Shown here piece after piece: positions 28,047-37,564 of a DNA stretch of 64,000 bases. Every line of letters begins with the position of its first letter. Position 1 is the stretch's first letter. The position numbers were made by a program, and so were the translations under genes. Source of the stretch: Oceanimonas baumannii (GTDB lineage Bacteria > Pseudomonadota > Gammaproteobacteria > Enterobacterales > Aeromonadaceae); contig NZ_NQJF01000009.1 in the NCBI RefSeq assembly GCF_002245495.1, forward strand, positions 62,001 through 126,000. The letters run 5' to 3'. Below the pieces are notes generated by a model that saw nothing but the letters and a program-made list of their open reading frames with translations, made no database searches and was not told the DNA's origin.

Positions 28047-28187
28047 GGCGCGGTTATACGCCCGGGTATCGAAACTCATTGCTGACATCGCGGTAAAAAA
28101 CACCGCATCATCATGCCCCCGACGGCCGCATTTGTCGAACCCGGTGGCATGATAGAATCGTGATTTTTACCAACAGGGAGCGACATC

Positions 28188-28559
28188 ATGCGCCTTACCG
28201 TACACCGGCTTACTCACCTTCCCGAACAACATCATCACCATGCCAGGCACATCTTGCAGGGCCGTTCTTTACCAGCAGATCAGCCTTTTCTGCTGGCTAC
28301 CTTTAATGACCGCGCCGTTGCGCTGGCCTGGCGTCAAGGTGAGCAAGTAATCTTCTTTGCTGTGCGCGATATCACCCGCCGCCGGGGTGTTGGCAGCGAG
28401 CTGCTACGCCAGCTGAAGGAAGATGCCAAAGCCGACGGCTGTACCCGGCTTGAGCTGTCGCTGAGCTCGGTACCCGCCGAGCAGGCAACCGGTCTTGCGG
28501 ACTTTTTTACCACTGCCGGCTTTAACCGTAACAAGGGAGTGCTAAGCTGTTCCTTGTAG
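28188..28559 (+). CDS. GNAT-fold protein resembling PanM/PanZ
   Basis: A 123-residue GNAT-domain protein. The acyl-CoA loop is RRRGVGSELL, close to the RRRGVG of E. coli PanM (PanZ), which binds acetyl-CoA, promotes maturation of aspartate decarboxylase PanD and inhibits it. The size and beginning (MRLTVHRLTHLPEQ) also resemble PanM. It could instead be a simple N-acetyltransferase. It is monocistronic, between a divergent ChaC gene and fumC. Confidence 0.62.
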   Translation: MRLTVHRLTHLPEQHHHHARHILQGRSLPADQPFLLATFNDRAVALAWRQGEQVIFFAVRDITRRRGVGSELLRQLKEDAKADGCTRLELSLSSVPAEQATGLADFFTTAGFNRNKGVLSCSL

Positions 28560-28593
28560 TCCTAATGGCCTGATCTTAAAGGGGGAAGTAACC

Positions 28594-29970
28594 GTGAAGA
28601 TGCGTACTGAACAAGATTCCATGGGCAACATTGAGGTCCCTGCCGATGCACTGTACGGTGCCCAGACCCAGCGAGCTATCAATAACTTCCCCATCTCGGG
28701 CCAGCCCCTGCCAGCTGGCTTTATTCATGCTGTGGCCGCCATCAAGGCCGCCTGTGCCCATGCCAACAGCGAACTGGGCCGGCTGGACAAGGACAAGGCC
28801 GACGCCATTCTCCAGGCCGCCCACGGAATCATGCAAGGTGAGCACGACAGCGCCTTCCCGGTGGACGTCTTTCAGACCGGCTCGGGCACCAGTACCAATA
28901 TGAACGTCAACGAAGTACTGGCCCACCTTGCCAGCGCCGGCCAACCTGTACACCCCAATGACGATGTCAATATGGGCCAGAGCTCCAATGATGTGATCCC
29001 TTCTGCCATTCATGTCAGCGCCGCCCTCGCCCTGGGCCGGGAACTGCTGCCGGCCCTGCACCAGCTGGAACAAACCATTCTGGGCAAAGGCGAAAAGCTA
29101 CAGCAGCAGGTGAAAACCGGTCGCACTCACCTGATGGACGCTATGCCCCTGCGTTTTGATCAGGAGCTGGGCGGCTGGGCCACCCAGGTGCAGTATGGGC
29201 GCGACCGGCTGCAGGGTATGCAGAGCCGGCTGCAGCAACTGGCGCTCGGAGGTACCGCCATTGGCACAGGCATTAATGCCGACCCACGCCAGGCCCGGCT
29301 GGCCTGCGCCTACCTGAACCAGCTTACCGGTCAGGCCTTTTGCCCGGCAGAAGACTACTTCTATGCCCTCAGCAGTCAGGACACCGCAGTGGAGCTGTCG
29401 GGGCAACTGAAAACCCTGGCGGTGGCACTGATGAAAATCGCCAACGATCTGCGCTGGATGAATTCGGGCCCGCTGACCGGCCTGGCCGAAATTCAGCTGC
29501 CGGCGCTGCAGCCGGGCTCATCCATCATGCCCGGAAAAGTAAACCCGGTCATACCCGAAGCAGTGGCCATGGTGGCGGCACAGGTCATCGGCCTGGACGC
29601 CGCCAATACGGTGGCAGGGCAGTCGGGCAACTTTCAGCTTAATGTGATGCTGCCGCTGGTAGCCAGTAACCTGCTCACCATGATCACACTGCTGGCCAAC
29701 AGCGTGCCGCTACTGGCCGATACCATCGATGGCTTTACCCTTAACGAAGCGCACCTCAATGAAAACCTGGCCCGTAATCCCATACTGGTGACAGCACTGA
29801 ACCCGGTGATCGGTTATGCCAAGGCGGCGGACATCGCCAAGAAGGCTTATGCGGAAAACCGCCCCATTGTAGAAGTGGCGCTGGCAGAAACAGAGCTGTC
29901 CGAAGCCGAGCTCCGCGAACTGCTGGATCCCGCCGCGCTAACCCGGGGTAGCCAGCAGGAGAAAGGTTAA
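28594..29970 (+). CDS. fumC: Class II fumarate hydratase
   Basis: Oxygen-stable, iron-free fumarase that interconverts fumarate and malate in the TCA cycle. The family signature GSSIMPGKVNP and the active-site segments SSNDVIPSA and GRTHLMDAMPL are present. It has 458 residues from a GTG at 28594, or 456 from the ATG two codons later; the GGGGGAAG ribosome site fits the GTG better. FumC is often induced under iron limitation or oxidative stress. It is followed by a repeat-filled gap. Confidence 0.95.
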   Translation: MKMRTEQDSMGNIEVPADALYGAQTQRAINNFPISGQPLPAGFIHAVAAIKAACAHANSELGRLDKDKADAILQAAHGIMQGEHDSAFPVDVFQTGSGTSTNMNVNEVLAHLASAGQPVHPNDDVNMGQSSNDVIPSAIHVSAALALGRELLPALHQLEQTILGKGEKLQQQVKTGRTHLMDAMPLRFDQELGGWATQVQYGRDRLQGMQSRLQQLALGGTAIGTGINADPRQARLACAYLNQLTGQAFCPAEDYFYALSSQDTAVELSGQLKTLAVALMKIANDLRWMNSGPLTGLAEIQLPALQPGSSIMPGKVNPVIPEAVAMVAAQVIGLDAANTVAGQSGNFQLNVMLPLVASNLLTMITLLANSVPLLADTIDGFTLNEAHLNENLARNPILVTALNPVIGYAKAADIAKKAYAENRPIVEVALAETELSEAELRELLDPAALTRGSQQEKG

Positions 29971-29995
29971 TTTAAGCCCGCAATGCGCAGCAGCA

Positions 29996-30063
29996 GCGCA
30001 GTTGCGTTCCACCGACACGCTTCAAGCCCTTCCATGGGGCGCTCGGCAATCTTCACTGCTGCG
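29996..30063 (+). repeat. Dispersed intergenic repeat, copy B
   Basis: Similar in order and sequence to 6727-6835 (GCAGTTGC, CCACCGACACGCT, CAAG, TCCATG, CGCTCG, CACTGCTGC), but without the internal hairpin of copy A. It sits just after fumC. Confidence 0.6.
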
Positions 30064-30094
30064 TCGTCAGGCCCAGTGTCGCCGGCTAAATACC

Positions 30095-30195
30095 GTCACT
30101 CCGGCAAAGGCCGGAGTCCAGAGCATGATGGCACGACCAGGGGCGGATTATGTCGTCGTCTGAAAAGTGGATTCCGGCTCAAAGGCCGGAATGAC
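30095..30195. repeat. MITE-like inverted-repeat pair
   Basis: Two outward arms of about 26-28 bases (30095-30120 and 30168-30195) are imperfect inverted copies of each other. Each is itself a small palindrome built on TCCGGC...GCCGGA flanked by GTCA and TCCA. The whole unit is about 100 bases with a 47-base centre. It resembles widespread proteobacterial GTCATTCCGGC-type intergenic repeats. Confidence 0.65.
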
Positions 30196-30265
30196 AGTCT
30201 GTAGGTACCAATTTACTTCGTGGAGCTTCAGCGCTGCCTGCTCTCGTAAAGCCAAGTTCCACCTC

Positions 30266-30300
30266 CTCGTTCCCACGCTCTGTGTGAGAATGCATAACGG
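30266..30300. repeat. TCGTTCCCACGCTC-type palindromic repeat
   Basis: The segment reads TCGTTCCCACGCTCTGTGTG followed by AGAATGCATAACGG, a degenerate copy of a common proteobacterial intergenic palindrome (TTCCCACGC / GCGTGGGAA type). It is the third repeat family in the 348-base gap between fumC and the photolyase gene, which otherwise holds no gene. Confidence 0.55.
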
Positions 30301-30318
30301 AGCCTGTAGGCAAAAGCC

Positions 30319-31665
30319 TCAACACTCAAGCGGCACCAGGGGTGCCGGGTAATCCAGTAGCCGCTCGCCACGCTGGTGACTTTCTACCTGCTCCGGGGTC
30401 ACAGCGCCCAGCTCGGGCAACCACTGGTACAGGTGAATAAGCTCAGGATCATACTGTCGCCACTGGCGGTGTGGGTTGAAGTGCCGGCCATGATGCGGAT
30501 CATGGCCGGCGCCTGAAATGTAGGCCCAGTTGCCCCAGTTGCTGGCCACGTCAAAGTCCAGCAGATGCTGTTCGAAAAAGCGCGCGCCCAATCGCCAGTC
30601 CAGCCCCAGTTCGTGAATAAAACAGCTGGCCAGGTTCTGCCGCAGGCGATTGGAGCAAAACCCCGTGGTCATAAGCTCTTTCAGGCCAGCATCGATCATG
30701 GGCCAGCCGGTGCTTGCCTCACACCAGGAGTGCCAGTATTCAGGGTTAAACGCGCCCGGCATCGCCTTGCCGGTCAGACCGTCTGCCGCGAACAGCTGGC
30801 TGCCATGCACTCGCAACGACCAGTGAAAATATTCCCGCCACAGCAGCTCAAAGCGCAGCCAGTAACTGTGCTCATCGCTGCCCCATTGCTGCTCATAGGC
30901 CAGGATTCGATGCCATACGGTACGGGACGACAGGCAGCCCCAGGCCAAGGCGGCACTCAAATGACTGGAGAAATAGCGGCCGGTGAGCCCATTACGGCTG
31001 GCCTTGTAATGAGCCAGGGCCCGGCGCTCAAATAAATAGTGATGCAGCCAGTGCTCCGCGGCGGTTTCGCCCCCTTGCCAGGCCGGGTGGGCGGACTCTC
31101 TTGGCATGGCCGGCCAGTCAATACCGGTCATGAAGGGACAATTGGCCGCCTGCAATCGGCCTAGGTCAGCCGCCGGTTGTGGTGTCGGCACCGGCCAGGC
31201 CGGGGATTTTTCCACTTGCCGGCGAAAGCCACTGAAGCTGGCGGGAAAGTCATAAAATAGGGAGCTGACCTGCTCAGGGCTAAACAGCGGCTGCGCCTCG
31301 AAAGTTTGCACGTTTATGCCAGCGTCACGCAGCCGGGCCAGCCAGCCGGCCTCTTCCGGTGCCTGAGCCGCATGGGTCACCAGCTCAAAGGGCTGCAGGC
31401 GATGCCAGGCCAGCAGTAACTCGATCGGCTCGCCTTGCAGCAGGGTGAGCCGAAATGTTGCCAGCCGCTCGCTCAGGTCTGCCAGCGACTGCTGCACATA
31501 GGCCGCCTTGGCCGTGCCCAACCGGTGCAGCCCGGTGGCATCGGTCCGCCGCCAGTGCGCCGGCAGGATAAACACTGCCGCCGTATCCCCTGAGTAATCC
31601 GCCAATTGTTGCCAACCGGCATGATCTTCAAGCCGTAAGTCATTGCGTAACCACAACAGCCGCAT
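30319..31665 (-). CDS. phrB: Deoxyribodipyrimidine photolyase
   Basis: Light-driven repair enzyme that splits cyclobutane pyrimidine dimers, using FAD and an antenna pigment. The 448-residue protein has an N-terminal antenna domain (MRLLWLRNDLRLEDHAGW) and a C-terminal FAD domain with the segments SHLSAALAWGCLS and VASNWGNWAYISGAGHDP, which are typical of photolyases. The ATG at 31665 follows GGGAG and gives the family start. Class I CPD photolyase is the best call; a cryptochrome cannot be fully excluded. Confidence 0.9.
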   Translation of the reverse strand: MRLLWLRNDLRLEDHAGWQQLADYSGDTAAVFILPAHWRRTDATGLHRLGTAKAAYVQQSLADLSERLATFRLTLLQGEPIELLLAWHRLQPFELVTHAAQAPEEAGWLARLRDAGINVQTFEAQPLFSPEQVSSLFYDFPASFSGFRRQVEKSPAWPVPTPQPAADLGRLQAANCPFMTGIDWPAMPRESAHPAWQGGETAAEHWLHHYLFERRALAHYKASRNGLTGRYFSSHLSAALAWGCLSSRTVWHRILAYEQQWGSDEHSYWLRFELLWREYFHWSLRVHGSQLFAADGLTGKAMPGAFNPEYWHSWCEASTGWPMIDAGLKELMTTGFCSNRLRQNLASCFIHELGLDWRLGARFFEQHLLDFDVASNWGNWAYISGAGHDPHHGRHFNPHRQWRQYDPELIHLYQWLPELGAVTPEQVESHQRGERLLDYPAPLVPLEC

Positions 31666-31685
31666 GGCTTTCTCCCATAAAAAAG

Positions 31686-31707
31686 AGCCCGGTATGTTGA
31701 CCGGGCT
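31686..31707 (-). terminator. Intrinsic terminator of phnS
   Basis: Arms AGCCCGGT / ACCGGGCT with a 6-base loop, followed on the minus strand by CTTTTTT. It lies 26 bases beyond the phnS stop. Confidence 0.85.
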
Positions 31708-31732
31708 TCTCATGGCTGTCGTTCACTGCTGC

Positions 31733-32743
31733 TTACTTGGCTTCGCTCTTGCCGTCGTAGCGTTGCTGCCATTCGGCCAGAATGGCGTCACGCTGCCCCG
31801 CCGCCCAGGCGAAATCGTTGTCGATCATCACGCCGGCCGGTTCTTCAGGGAAGTACTGCACCGGCTGAGCCACCCCCGGCAGTCCCACTACCGCAAAGCT
31901 TTGGTTATACAACTCGTTGGCCTGGCGGGTCACCGCAAAGTCCAGCAGCTTTTGCGCCGCCGCCTGCTGGTCGGAGCCTTTGACGATGGCCGCGGCTTCC
32001 ATTTCCCAGCCCACTCCTTCAGTGGGGAAGATCAGCTCCAGGGGCGCGCCTTGCTGCTTGAGGCTGGCACCGCGGTAGGCCATGGAAATACCGATGGTCG
32101 CCTCACCCGAAGCCGCCTGCACGCAGGGCTTGGAGCCGGAGTGGGTATAGTTGGCGATGTTCTGGTGCAGACCATCCATATAGGCCCAGCCCTGCTCTTC
32201 ACCGAACTGCTGCAACCAGGCCGATACATCGAGGAAGCCAGTACCGCTTGAGGCCGGATTGGGCATCACAATATGGCCCTGGTATTCCGGTTTGGTCAGA
32301 TCCTGCCAGCTGGAAGGCTTGGTCAGGCCGTGTTTCTCGGCTTCGATGGTGTTATAGCAAATCACCCCCAGCCAGGCATTCATGCCAACCCAGTGCGGCG
32401 TTTCGCGAGGGTCGCGGAATTCCGGCGACAGCTGGTTAAGACCGGCCGGCGCATAAGGTTCCAGCATATCCTGCTGCTCCATCAGCATCAGGCTGGTAGC
32501 GGCCAGTCCCCAAATCACGTCGGCCTGGGGGTTTTCCTTTTCCGCCAGCAGACGGGCTGTGATGATGCCGGTGGAATCACGTACCCAGCGAATGGCAATG
32601 TCCGGGTTTTCCTGCTCAAAGGCGGCCTGATAGCTCTTCAACTGATCCAGCTCCAGCGCGGTGTAGACGGTCAGCTCGGTCTTGGCCTGAGCGCCGGCAG
32701 CGGCCAGGGTCAGCAGCAGGGCCAGGGGGCTCTTCTTCAGCAT
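31733..32743 (-). CDS. phnS: 2-aminoethylphosphonate ABC transporter substrate-binding protein
   Basis: Periplasmic binding protein, 336 residues, with a cleavable signal peptide (cleavage after GAQA, residue 20). It belongs to the iron(III)/polyamine type solute-binding family, and the AEP assignment comes from the operon: it is accompanied by phnT, fused phnUV, phnW and phnX. It starts TELTVYTALELDQ after cleavage. It has its own operator-like palindrome at 32757-32770 and its own terminator, so it forms a separate unit from phnW-phnX. Confidence 0.88.
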   Translation of the reverse strand: MLKKSPLALLLTLAAAGAQAKTELTVYTALELDQLKSYQAAFEQENPDIAIRWVRDSTGIITARLLAEKENPQADVIWGLAATSLMLMEQQDMLEPYAPAGLNQLSPEFRDPRETPHWVGMNAWLGVICYNTIEAEKHGLTKPSSWQDLTKPEYQGHIVMPNPASSGTGFLDVSAWLQQFGEEQGWAYMDGLHQNIANYTHSGSKPCVQAASGEATIGISMAYRGASLKQQGAPLELIFPTEGVGWEMEAAAIVKGSDQQAAAQKLLDFAVTRQANELYNQSFAVVGLPGVAQPVQYFPEEPAGVMIDNDFAWAAGQRDAILAEWQQRYDGKSEAK

Positions 32744-32756
32744 GATTTATCTCCAG

Positions 32757-32770
32757 TTGGTATATACCAA
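32757..32770. promoter_or_regulatory. PhnR-type operator upstream of phnS
   Basis: Perfect 14-base palindrome TTGGTATATACCAA, 14 bases upstream of the phnS start. The TGGTNNNNACCA core recurs at 35507-35518 and 36482-36493, always upstream of phn genes, and matches the type of site bound by HutC-subfamily GntR regulators. Confidence 0.8.
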
Positions 32771-32873
32771 AAAACAAACCCAGCTTAAAAGTAACGTATG
32801 ACAGTCCGGTGACAGTTCCGTGAAAAAATGAGTAACTGCCGCCATCCCACATTCGCCACCGGCCAAAAAGAAA

Positions 32874-32893
32874 CGGCCGGGCAAGCCCGGCCG
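32874..32893 (-). terminator. Intrinsic terminator of the phnW-phnX transcript
   Basis: Perfect arms CGGCCGGGC / GCCCGGCCG around AA; on the minus strand it is followed by TTTCTTTTT. It lies 31 bases beyond the end of the broken EamA gene. Confidence 0.8.
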
Positions 32894-32923
32894 CATCATG
32901 ACGGTGATGTTCCCCCGCCGGCG

Positions 32924-33557
32924 TTAACCGGCCAGTGCCACCAGGGTCAGGCCACTCAGGATCAGCGCGACCCCGGGCAGCTTGCCGCCCCGGTGCGACT
33001 CCCCCAGCCACCAGACACCGAGCAAGACCCCCAGGGGAATGCTGAGCTGGCGCAACGCCACCACATAGGATACCTGGCTGGCCAGGGCAAAAGCCCACAG
33101 CACCAGACTGTAGGTCAGTCCCATCATGATGCCGGTGAGCATGCCCGGCCGGGCCGCGCTGCGGGCAGTCTGCACCAGGCTGGAACGAAACCGAGGCCAC
33201 AGCAGCAACGGCAAAGAGTGACCAGCACCGCCATCACCTGCAACCAGAGATAATACAGCGCCAGGCTCTGTTGGCCGTGCAGCCCCTCCAGCCAGTCCCG
33301 CAGCAGGGTGATGGCATGGGCGTCGATCAGGCTGTAACCACTGGTGCCAACGGCCGCCAGCAGAGCCAGGGCACAGCCCGGGGTCAGGTACTGACCCGGC
33401 CGCCACTGCCGCAGGCTCAACACCGGCAGCAGCAGACACTGGGTCAGGTTGGCCAGCCAGAAAAAGGCGTAGCCGGGACTGGCCCTTTTGCCGAGCAGGT
33501 TCCACAACGCATGCAATGCGGCGGAGCACAGCACCAGCAACAGGGCCAGCGGCGACA

Positions 33558-33558
<1 letters not shown>
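32924..33558 (-). pseudogene. Broken EamA/DMT-family permease
   Basis: An inner-membrane drug/metabolite-type transporter gene split into two frames. The 5' part (from the ATG at 33558, MSPLALLLVLCSAALHALWN) reads to about 33210 near LQVMAVLVTL, then the frame is lost. The family sequence resumes one frame over as LPLLLWPRFRSSL and continues through SYVVALRQLSIPLGVLLG to 32924. Joined, it gives only about 211 residues against roughly 290 in the family, and a segment before GTSGYSLID also seems to be missing. The start overlaps the phnX stop (TGATG), so it was once part of the phnW-phnX operon. Confidence 0.75.
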
Positions 33559-34388
<830 letters not shown>

Positions 34389-34402
34389 TGTGGTTTCCTC
34401 AT

Positions 34403-35497
34403 TTACCAGAAAATTACGTCTTCAATGGCCGCCAGCAGGCCGGCCACATCCTGTTGATACACTTCGCCTATGGTGCCGATACGAAAGCAGTCCACCGCCG
34501 ACACCTTGCCCGGATAAATCACATACCCCCGCTCCTTCAGGCCCAGATAAAAACGCTTGAAGTCGTAGGACGCCGCCTCGGGCGCGGCGAAAACGGTGAT
34601 CACCGGAGACTGCCAGTCGCGTGCCACCAGCGGCCGAAAGCCGAGCCGCTCCATGCCGGCAACCAGCGCGCGCTGGTTGCCTTGATAGCGCTGATGACGG
34701 GCAGCCACGCCCCCTTCCCGCTCCAGCTCGGTCAGCGCCTGGGCAAAGGCGCGCACCACATGGGTCGGCGAGGTAAAGCGCCACTTGCCACCCTGGCGCT
34801 CCATGCACTGCCACTGGTCGAACAGATCCAGGCTGACCGAACGGGCTTGCCCCTCGCACTGCGCCATGGCCGCTTCCCGGGCGATGATGAAACTGAATCC
34901 AGGCACGCCCTGAATGCATTTATTGGCGCTGGAGATCAAAAAGTCGATGGCCAGTTCACCCACCTCCATGGGCACACCGCCAAAGGAGCTCATGGCGTCC
35001 ACGATCAGGGTCTTGCCCGCCTGTTTGGCCGCCCCGCACAGCTCGGCCAGCGGGTTAAGAATTCCGGTGGTGGTTTCACAGTGCACAAAGGCCACGTGGC
35101 TGATGGCCGCGTCCGCCGCCAGTGCCCGGCTCAGCAACCCGGCCGACAGCGGCTCGGTCTCCGCCACTTCCACGGTGGCCAGGGGCAATCCCAGGCAACG
35201 GGCGATGTCGGCCATGCGCCGGCCATAGGCACCGTTGATCAGCACCAGCAGCTTGCCCTCGGCAGGGACCGCCGAGCCCAGTACCGACTCCACGCCGGCG
35301 GTGCCGCTGCCCTGCATCAGTACACTGGTATAGCCCGGCTGACGGGTGGCCAAACGCACCAGCTGGCGGCGAATGGGCTGCACCACGCCCTGGTTGTAGT
35401 CGTCGTCCCAGGTACACCAGTCCTTCATCATGGCGTCGCGCACAGTGGCGGAGGTGGACAGAGGGCCGGGGGTCAGCAGCAGATAAGGATTGTTCAC
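34403..35497 (-). CDS. phnW: 2-aminoethylphosphonate--pyruvate transaminase
   Basis: PLP enzyme moving the amino group of AEP to pyruvate, giving phosphonoacetaldehyde and alanine. The protein is about 364 residues; PLP lysine lies in [13 protein letters not shown], and the N-terminal [11 protein letters not shown] and [13 protein letters not shown] motifs are typical. Two GTG codons lie close together: the one at 35497 sits five bases after AGGAG and is preferred, while that at 35503 overlaps the ribosome site. A TGGTATATACCA operator (35507-35518) lies directly upstream. Confidence 0.95.
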   Translation of the reverse strand: MNNPYLLLTPGPLSTSATVRDAMMKDWCTWDDDYNQGVVQPIRRQLVRLATRQPGYTSVLMQGSGTAGVESVLGSAVPAEGKLLVLINGAYGRRMADIARCLGLPLATVEVAETEPLSAGLLSRALAADAAISHVAFVHCETTTGILNPLAELCGAAKQAGKTLIVDAMSSFGGVPMEVGELAIDFLISSANKCIQGVPGFSFIIAREAAMAQCEGQARSVSLDLFDQWQCMERQGGKWRFTSPTHVVRAFAQALTELEREGGVAARHQRYQGNQRALVAGMERLGFRPLVARDWQSPVITVFAAPEAASYDFKRFYLGLKERGYVIYPGKVSAVDCFRIGTIGEVYQQDVAGLLAAIEDVIFW

Positions 35498-35506
35498 GTT
35501 CACTCC

Positions 35507-35518
35507 TGGTATATACCA
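35507..35518. promoter_or_regulatory. PhnR-type operator upstream of phnW
   Basis: Perfect palindrome TGGTATATACCA, identical in its 12-base core to the site before phnS. It is so close to the phnW start that bound repressor would block initiation. Confidence 0.8.
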
Positions 35519-35686
35519 AATTTAAAAACACGATAGACGCACTGTCGAAACGGAGCAAGACGGCAAGCCACACTGCAATAAAAAATTCATCTTACACAGG
35601 CCTGTCCATCCCCGTCGGCAGGGGTAATAATGGCAACAGATTTCAATGAGTTGACGACGACCACACCACCCCTGCAACAACGCAAC

Positions 35687-35698
35687 TGGTGTAGTCCA
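35687..35698. promoter_or_regulatory. Degenerate PhnR-type site before phnR
   Basis: TGGTGTAGTCCA, one base off the TGGTNNNNACCA pattern, lies 13 bases before the preferred phnR start. It may allow weak autoregulation. Confidence 0.35.
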
Positions 35699-35711
35699 TA
35701 TGGAAGGACCA

Positions 35712-36413
35712 ATGAGCAAACCCCATTACCAACAGATCAGCGACAGCATCGAGGCCCAGATCCGCAGCGGCGCCCTGCTCGCCAACAGCAAACTGCCCTC
35801 GGAGCGCCAGCTCAGCGATGCCTTCGCCACCACCCGGGTCACCCTGCGCGAAGCCCTTTCCCGACTCGAAGGCAAGGGCCTGATCTACCGCGCCAACCGC
35901 CGGGGCTGGTATATCACACCAAGCCGGATCAATTATAATCCGACCCAGCGGCTGCCATTTAACGAGGTAGTATCAGGACAGGGCCGTCGACCCGATACGC
36001 ACATTCTGGCCCAACAACTGGCACCGGCCGAGCCGGCGGTACACAAGGCACTGGGGCTGGCCCCCCTCACTCCGCTGCACCGGGTACGCCGGCTGCGCTC
36101 CATTGATGGGCATGCCGTGCTGCTGGAGGAGAACCACTTGGATCCGGCCCGTTTTCCCGGGCTCGAGCGTCACGATCTGAGCCGCTCCCTGACCCGGCTG
36201 TTCGAGCAGGAATACGGCGTGCGCATCGCCACCATGGAGCTCAACATGTATCCGCTGGCGCTGGATGAGGAACGGGCTCAGGCCTTGGGCGTGGCCACCG
36301 GCGCGGCCGCCCTGTTTATCAGCCGGCTGTCCCGGGACGAGGCAGGAAGGGTTATCGAACTGGACTGGGAATACTGGCGCCACGACGCGCTCAATATTCA
36401 GCTCTCGGTATAA
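35712..36413 (+). CDS. phnR: GntR-family (HutC subfamily) regulator of phosphonate genes
   Basis: A 233-residue regulator: winged helix-turn-helix (about residues 5-70, with PSERQLSDAFATTRVTLREAL) and a C-terminal UTRA ligand-binding domain (about 85-230). It lies between the divergent phnW and phnT units and the window carries several TGGTNNNNACCA palindromes at phn promoters, the type of site known for HutC-type proteins such as DasR. I prefer the ATG at 35712 (AAGGA just upstream) over that at 35700. The ligand is probably AEP or phosphonoacetaldehyde. Confidence 0.85.
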   Translation: MSKPHYQQISDSIEAQIRSGALLANSKLPSERQLSDAFATTRVTLREALSRLEGKGLIYRANRRGWYITPSRINYNPTQRLPFNEVVSGQGRRPDTHILAQQLAPAEPAVHKALGLAPLTPLHRVRRLRSIDGHAVLLEENHLDPARFPGLERHDLSRSLTRLFEQEYGVRIATMELNMYPLALDEERAQALGVATGAAALFISRLSRDEAGRVIELDWEYWRHDALNIQLSV

Positions 36414-36481
36414 GCGGGAACATGGCTTTTTCAATAAAGTGTCATACCATCGTCACATAGACTTTGTAGATTGCCCCAAAC

Positions 36482-36493
36482 TGGTCTAAACCA
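36482..36493. promoter_or_regulatory. PhnR-type operator upstream of phnT
   Basis: TGGTCTAAACCA, within CTGGT-CTAA-ACCAG (36481-36494), lies 15 bases before the phnT start. It keeps the TGGT/ACCA arms of the other two sites with a different centre. Confidence 0.72.
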
Positions 36494-36508
36494 GATGAGG
36501 GTAATCTG

Positions 36509-37564
36509 ATGACATATCTAGCAATTGACAATGTGGTAAAGAACTTCGGTGACTTCCGCGCACTCAAAGGCGTCAGTCTGACCGTGGAAGAAGGAGAGTT
36601 CATCTGTTTTCTCGGCCCCAGCGGCTGCGGCAAGACCACGCTGCTGCGCGCCATCGCCGGCCTGGATCTGCCCAGTGACGGCCGCATCGAGCAGGCCGGC
36701 CGCGATATCACCCAGGCGCCGCCGGAGCAGCGCGACTTCGGCATCGTGTTCCAGTCCTACGCCCTGTTCCCCAACCTCACCGTGTATCAGAACATCGCCT
36801 TTGGCCTGGAAAACATACGCCTGCCCAAGGCCGAGATCCAACACAAGGTCCAGTCACTGCTCGAGACCATCGGCTTGCCCGGCAGCGGCAGCAAATATCC
36901 GGGGCAGCTCTCTGGGGGGCAGCAACAGCGGGTAGCGCTGGCCCGGGCCATCGCCCTGTCACCAGGCCTGCTGCTGCTGGACGAACCACTGTCGGCGCTG
37001 GACGCCCGGGTGCGCGTGCAGCTGCGCGCCGAGATCAAACGGCTGCAACGGGAACTCAAGGTCACTACCATCATGGTGACCCACGATCAGGAAGAAGCCC
37101 TGGCCATGGCCGACCGCATCGTGGTGATGAACCATGGCGAAATCGAGCAGATCGGCACCCCTGAGGAAATCTACTACCAGCCCGCTACCCCCTTTGTGGC
37201 CCGCTTTATCGGCGCCATGAACTTCTATGCCACCGTCGCCGATCACGACGGCCGCCTGAACCTGGGCGAGCATACCCTGCGCCGCCAGGTGACCCCGGGC
37301 AGCCGACATTTGCTGGCCTGGCGGCCGGAGCTGACCCGGCTGGCGGGCGCCGGCGAAGGCCCGGCCCTGCGCGGGCATATTCGGGAGCTGTCTTTCCTCG
37401 GCGCCTTTATACGGGCCGAAGTGGCGGTAGACAGTCACCCTGAGCCAATTCTGGCCGATCTGTCAGCCCGGGACTGTGACCTGCGCCGGCTGCAACCGGG
37501 TCAGGAAATCGCTCTGGCGCTGCCGCTGGAACACACTCACCTGTTCAGCGAGGCCAGCGCATGA
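36509..37564 (+). CDS. phnT: 2-aminoethylphosphonate ABC transporter ATP-binding protein
   Basis: ATPase subunit (351 residues) of the AEP importer. Walker A is GPSGCGKTT, the signature is LSGGQQQR, Walker B is LLLLDEP and the switch His is in TIMVTHDQEE. A C-terminal TOBE-like regulatory domain follows (about 245-351). The stop overlaps the phnUV start (ATGA), so translation is coupled. The neighbouring PhnS and phn enzymes give the substrate. Confidence 0.92.
   Translation: MTYLAIDNVVKNFGDFRALKGVSLTVEEGEFICFLGPSGCGKTTLLRAIAGLDLPSDGRIEQAGRDITQAPPEQRDFGIVFQSYALFPNLTVYQNIAFGLENIRLPKAEIQHKVQSLLETIGLPGSGSKYPGQLSGGQQQRVALARAIALSPGLLLLDEPLSALDARVRVQLRAEIKRLQRELKVTTIMVTHDQEEALAMADRIVVMNHGEIEQIGTPEEIYYQPATPFVARFIGAMNFYATVADHDGRLNLGEHTLRRQVTPGSRHLLAWRPELTRLAGAGEGPALRGHIRELSFLGAFIRAEVAVDSHPEPILADLSARDCDLRRLQPGQEIALALPLEHTHLFSEASA

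Noticed and set aside
29983-30352. Small frames in the fumC-phrB gap
   Set aside because: They run across repeat elements and lack ribosome sites or family features.
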